A stretch of 6,401 nucleotides of DNA. Source: Novosphingobium sp. GTDB taxonomy: Bacteria > Pseudomonadota > Alphaproteobacteria > Sphingomonadales > Sphingomonadaceae. Location: positions 1 through 6,401 of the forward strand of contig JADYXV010000162.1 in the NCBI GenBank assembly GCA_020853995.1, read 5' to 3'. A model generated the notes under the pieces. It made no database searches and had not been told where the DNA came from. It saw only the letters and a list, made by a program, of their open reading frames with translations. A program made the translations under genes and the position numbers. Below are positions 3,901-6,401 of this stretch, piece after piece; the first letter of the stretch is position 1; every line of letters begins with the position of its first letter.

Positions 3901-5957
3901 TAGCCGCCCCGCAGCAGTTGCACACCCCAATCGCGCTCGAACAAATATAGCAGCAGTCTTGCCGCTTCGCCGCGTGGTGATGACAGGCCGCCGTCGCGCT
4001 CCATCAGCAATCGCGCATCATCGTGAGCCATCGGCAAAAGACGCGCAATTTGTTCGAAGCTTGCCACCTTGAAAGGCGTATCGCCCGATTGACGCGTGCC
4101 GAGCAGTTCTCCGCCGCCGCGCAATCGCAAATCTTCCTCGGCCAATCGAAAGCCGTCCTGTGTCTCACGCATCAGCGCAAGCCGTTCGCGCCCGGTTTCG
4201 GACAAAGCCTCACCGCGCAGCAACAGGCATGTCGATTGCTGGCTGCCCCGGCCAACCCGCCCGCGCAACTGGTGCAATTGCGCAAGGCCAAAACGTTCGG
4301 CCTGTTCAATAACCATCAGCGTGGCGTTGGGAACGTCTACACCCACTTCGATAACGGTCGTCGCAACCAGAACTTTCGCCTCACCGCGCGAAAATTGCTC
4401 CATCGCGGCGTCTTTTGCCTCAGGGCGCATCTGGCCGTGAACCATCACGACAGTATCCCCGAAACGCTCTCTCAATGCGGTATAGCGAGCCTCGGCAGCC
4501 GCGATATCCTCGGTTTCAAGTTCGCGCACCATCGGGCACACCCAATAGGCCTGCGCGCCTTTCTCCACATGGCGGCCCACGCCGTCCACCACATCGCCCA
4601 TTCTCTCAAGCGCAATGACCCGCGTATCGATAGCCTGTCGGCCAGGCGGCATTTCATCAAGCCGCGATACGTCCATCTCACCATATTGAGCCAATGTCAG
4701 GGTGCGCGGGATCGGCGTTGCGGTCATGGCCAGGCAGTGCGGCGTTCGCTTGGCCTTTTGCGTCAACATCAGCCGCTGGCCCACGCCAAAGCGATGCTGC
4801 TCATCAATCACGACCAGCCCGAGATTGCGATAGGAGACGCTGTCCTGAAATATCGCATGCGTGCCAACGCAAATGTCGATGCTGCCATCCATCAGGCCCA
4901 TCAGAATAGACTCCCGCGCCTTCCCCTTATCGCGCCCCGTCAGCAGCGTAATGGTAACGCCTGTGCCCGCAGCCATCCGCGCGAGTGTTTCTGCATGTTG
5001 GCGCGCGAGTATTTCCGTGGGCGCAAGCAAGGCAGCCTGACAACCAGCCTCAACCGCGATCAGCATGGCATGCAGGGCAACGGCGGTTTTGCCTGAACCC
5101 ACGTCCCCCTGCAACAGACGCAGCATAGGCGCCCCTTGCGCCACATCGCCTTCGATCTCGGCAATCGAGCGTGTCTGCGCGCCAGTCAGCGCAAATGGCA
5201 AGTTCAGCTTCGCGCGTATTCGCCCATCGCCCTTCAACGGCGTGCCTTGGCGGCTCCGGTTGCTTTCACGCACCAGCAGCAGAGCCAGGCTGTTGGCCAG
5301 CAATTCATCATAGGCCAGGCGATCGCGCGCGGGCACGTTTTCGGCTTTGTGCGCTAGCGGCAAAGCTTCATGCCAGCGCGGCCAGTCCAGCTTTGCCGCC
5401 AGCCCCGGCTCTATCCATTCGGGAAGTTCCGGCAGTTGGCCCAAGGCCTGATGGATCAAGCCCTGCAATCGTCCCTGCGTGAGCCCTTCGGACAGCGGAT
5501 AGACAGGCTCGTTTAACTGGCCGAGCATACTGCCGCTATCGTCGCTCACGTGATCGGGGTGGACCATCTGCCAGGTCTGCCCGAACTGTTCGAGCTTGCC
5601 TGCAACCCAGCGCTTTTCGCCAAGCGGCAGTTGCTTTTTGCCGGTATAGGACGCGCGGCCAAAATAGGTCAGCGCTACATAATTGCCGATAGCATCTTCT
5701 GCCAGAACGCGGAAAGGCCCGCGGCCTGCGGCTTGCTTGTATTCACGCGGGGTCAGCGCGATCACGATCTGCTCGCCCAGCCCTGCTTCGTCCAGATTGC
5801 CGACTGCCCGGCGCAAGACGAACCGGTCCGGCAAATGGTAAGCCAGATCCTTGATCCGGTTCAGCCCAAGCTTTTCCAACGGGCGCGTCAATCCCGGCCC
5901 GACGCCCTTAAGACCGGCAGTTTCGGCAAACAGGTGATTAAGCACTTCGGGACGCAT
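3900..5957 (-). CDS. recG: ATP-dependent DNA helicase RecG
   Basis: RecG is a monomeric superfamily 2 DNA translocase that regresses stalled replication forks and processes Holliday junctions, D-loops and R-loops. The 685-residue product begins MRPEVLNHLFAETAGLKGVG and has an N-terminal wedge/OB region, where VAGKLEQFGQTWQMVHPDHV at about 118-137 is typical. It then has all the helicase motifs: Walker A GDVGSGKT (284-291), APTEIL (312-317), the GTHAIFQ segment (365-371), DEQH (385-388), TATPIPRT (412-419), TVIEVGVDVP (534-543) and QLRGRVGRG (563-571). The TRG-type element RLRGGGELLGTRQSG follows (611-625). All catalytic motifs look intact. The start is uncertain. The ATG at 5957 fits where I recall sphingomonad homologues beginning but lacks a Shine-Dalgarno. 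GTG at 5993 has AGGGG five bases upstream (12 residues longer), and a GTG at 5999 would overlap that AGGGG. The gene is divergent from the host-attachment gene and convergent with the exported-protein gene. Confidence 0.97.
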   Translation of the reverse strand: MRPEVLNHLFAETAGLKGVGPGLTRPLEKLGLNRIKDLAYHLPDRFVLRRAVGNLDEAGLGEQIVIALTPREYKQAAGRGPFRVLAEDAIGNYVALTYFGRASYTGKKQLPLGEKRWVAGKLEQFGQTWQMVHPDHVSDDSGSMLGQLNEPVYPLSEGLTQGRLQGLIHQALGQLPELPEWIEPGLAAKLDWPRWHEALPLAHKAENVPARDRLAYDELLANSLALLLVRESNRSRQGTPLKGDGRIRAKLNLPFALTGAQTRSIAEIEGDVAQGAPMLRLLQGDVGSGKTAVALHAMLIAVEAGCQAALLAPTEILARQHAETLARMAAGTGVTITLLTGRDKGKARESILMGLMDGSIDICVGTHAIFQDSVSYRNLGLVVIDEQHRFGVGQRLMLTQKAKRTPHCLAMTATPIPRTLTLAQYGEMDVSRLDEMPPGRQAIDTRVIALERMGDVVDGVGRHVEKGAQAYWVCPMVRELETEDIAAAEARYTALRERFGDTVVMVHGQMRPEAKDAAMEQFSRGEAKVLVATTVIEVGVDVPNATLMVIEQAERFGLAQLHQLRGRVGRGSQQSTCLLLRGEALSETGRERLALMRETQDGFRLAEEDLRLRGGGELLGTRQSGDTPFKVASFEQIARLLPMAHDDARLLMERDGGLSSPRGEAARLLLYLFERDWGVQLLRGG

Positions 5958-6037
5958 TTTGCGGACATAGGCGGAACGCGTGCCCTTCGCCACTGCCACC
6001 CCTGAGAATATTCACGGCAATTTTTGACCCAGCGCAT

Positions 6038-6062
6038 GGAACGGGGCCCCAAACAGGCGCTT
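6038..6062 (+). promoter_or_regulatory. Possible EcfG-type promoter for the host-attachment family gene
   Basis: GGAAC (6038-6042), 18 bases, TT (6061-6062; local bases GCTT). The -35 half is perfect and the -10 half poor. The predicted start near 6069 gives a leader of about 30 bases. The spacer includes the palindrome GGGGCCCC (6043-6050). Confidence 0.3.
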
Positions 6063-6100
6063 CATCCGTTCAACGACCAGAAGAACAGGAGAAGAATGCA

Positions 6101-6401
6101 ATGTTGATCCCCCATGGTGCCGTAATTGCCCTTGTCGATGGCGAAAACTGGGAAGTGCTGCGCAACAGCGGCACTGAAGCCGAACCCGAGTTGAGCGTTA
6201 TGGCAACGCCTGAACTGGACGAAACCAATCATGGCTCGGGCAACCGCCACGGCGTGAGTTCGGCCAACCCATCAGGCAATCAGCGCGATGAAGACGCTCA
6301 CGCCGCCGCCGTTGGTGATTGGCTGAACGCACAGGTGCAAACGCACAAGATTGAACACCTGTTCGTAATCGCCTCGCCCCGCACTTTGGGTGAACTGCGC
6401 C
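6101..6401 (+). CDS. Host-attachment family protein, N-terminal part (cut by window)
   Basis: One hundred complete codons are visible from ATG at 6101 to the right edge. The start MLIPHGAVIALVDGENWEVLRNSG matches the opening strand pattern of the family annotated as protein required for attachment to host cells (COG5622, Host_attach): a short hydrophobic strand, then VDG and an LRN-type strand. Next come a polar Gly/Asn/Ser/His-rich stretch (42-61), a helix DAHAAAVGDWLNAQV (65-79), and HLFVIASPRTLGELR (86-100), a core strand followed by the P-x-x-LGxLR segment typical of the family. The family name comes from Agrobacterium work; its biochemical role is not settled and it occurs in many free-living bacteria. 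There is no signal peptide. AGGAGA at 6087-6092 lies 8 bases before the chosen ATG. An earlier ATG at 6096 runs only to TGA after three codons. The gene is divergent from recG. Confidence 0.88.
   Translation, partial: MLIPHGAVIALVDGENWEVLRNSGTEAEPELSVMATPELDETNHGSGNRHGVSSANPSGNQRDEDAHAAAVGDWLNAQVQTHKIEHLFVIASPRTLGELR

Noticed and set aside
3412..3930. 172-codon minus-strand frame across the exported-protein gene
   Set aside because: The Ala/Ser-rich composition is the complement of the Ala-rich real gene, and it crosses the terminator hairpin. The plus-strand frame has a ribosome site and a signal peptide.
4023..5096. 357-codon open frame on the plus strand opposite recG
   Set aside because: It is antisense to the helicase motifs of RecG, which fix the real frame. 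No domain or credible ribosome site was seen.
6096..6107. Three-codon ORF (MQC) overlapping the host-attachment gene start
   Set aside because: Its ATG is only 3 bases from the Shine-Dalgarno, too close for good initiation, and such tiny frames are expected by chance.
1..6401. CRISPR array, insertion sequence, phage or toxin-antitoxin signatures
   Set aside because: Reading through, I found no spaced direct repeats, terminal inverted repeats with a transposase, integrase next to the tRNA, or small paired ORFs of that kind. The tRNA-Pro 3' end shows no visible attachment-site duplication in the window.

Overview
The window looks like ordinary chromosomal DNA from an alphaproteobacterium, most likely a member of the Sphingomonadales (Novosphingobium/Sphingomonas/Erythrobacter type). 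That placement is inferred from moderately high GC, the sphingomonad-like wording of the branched-chain dehydrogenase alpha subunit and of RecG, and the exported repeat protein. It rests on recalled family resemblance, not on a database search. There is no rRNA, CRISPR array, insertion sequence, integrase or prophage gene.

Layout, left to right. (1) 1-1211, minus strand: branched-chain 2-oxoacid dehydrogenase E1 alpha subunit, with its last residues lost off the left edge. (2) 1341-2297, minus strand: thymidylate synthase ThyA. The 129-bp gap between these two holds an A/T-rich inverted repeat, a weak promoter candidate and a six-codon leader ORF. (3) 2436-2512, plus strand: tRNA-Pro(CGG), transcribed divergently from thyA; the shared spacer holds candidate promoters whose -10 boxes overlap. 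(4) 2604-3113, plus strand: hemerythrin (HHE) protein, preceded by a hairpin that covers its Shine-Dalgarno and by a GGAAC element resembling the promoters of the alphaproteobacterial general stress sigma factor. (5) 3272-3850, plus strand: small exported Ala-rich protein with two tandem copies of a PRC-barrel-like unit. (6) A 12-bp perfect hairpin between convergent genes. (7) 3900-5957, minus strand: DNA helicase RecG. (8) 6101 onward, plus strand: start of a host-attachment family (COG5622-type) protein, cut by the right edge.

The genes do not form one pathway. They mix housekeeping metabolism (branched-chain amino acid breakdown, dTMP synthesis), translation (tRNA-Pro), replication-fork rescue (RecG) and three small plus-strand genes that look stress or envelope related. 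I see no convincing new multi-gene system. The most useful second-look items are regulatory: the hairpin over the hemerythrin ribosome binding site, the two GGAAC elements, the inverted repeats upstream of the E1 alpha and repeat-protein genes, and the leader ORF. The internal duplication of the exported protein is also worth checking.
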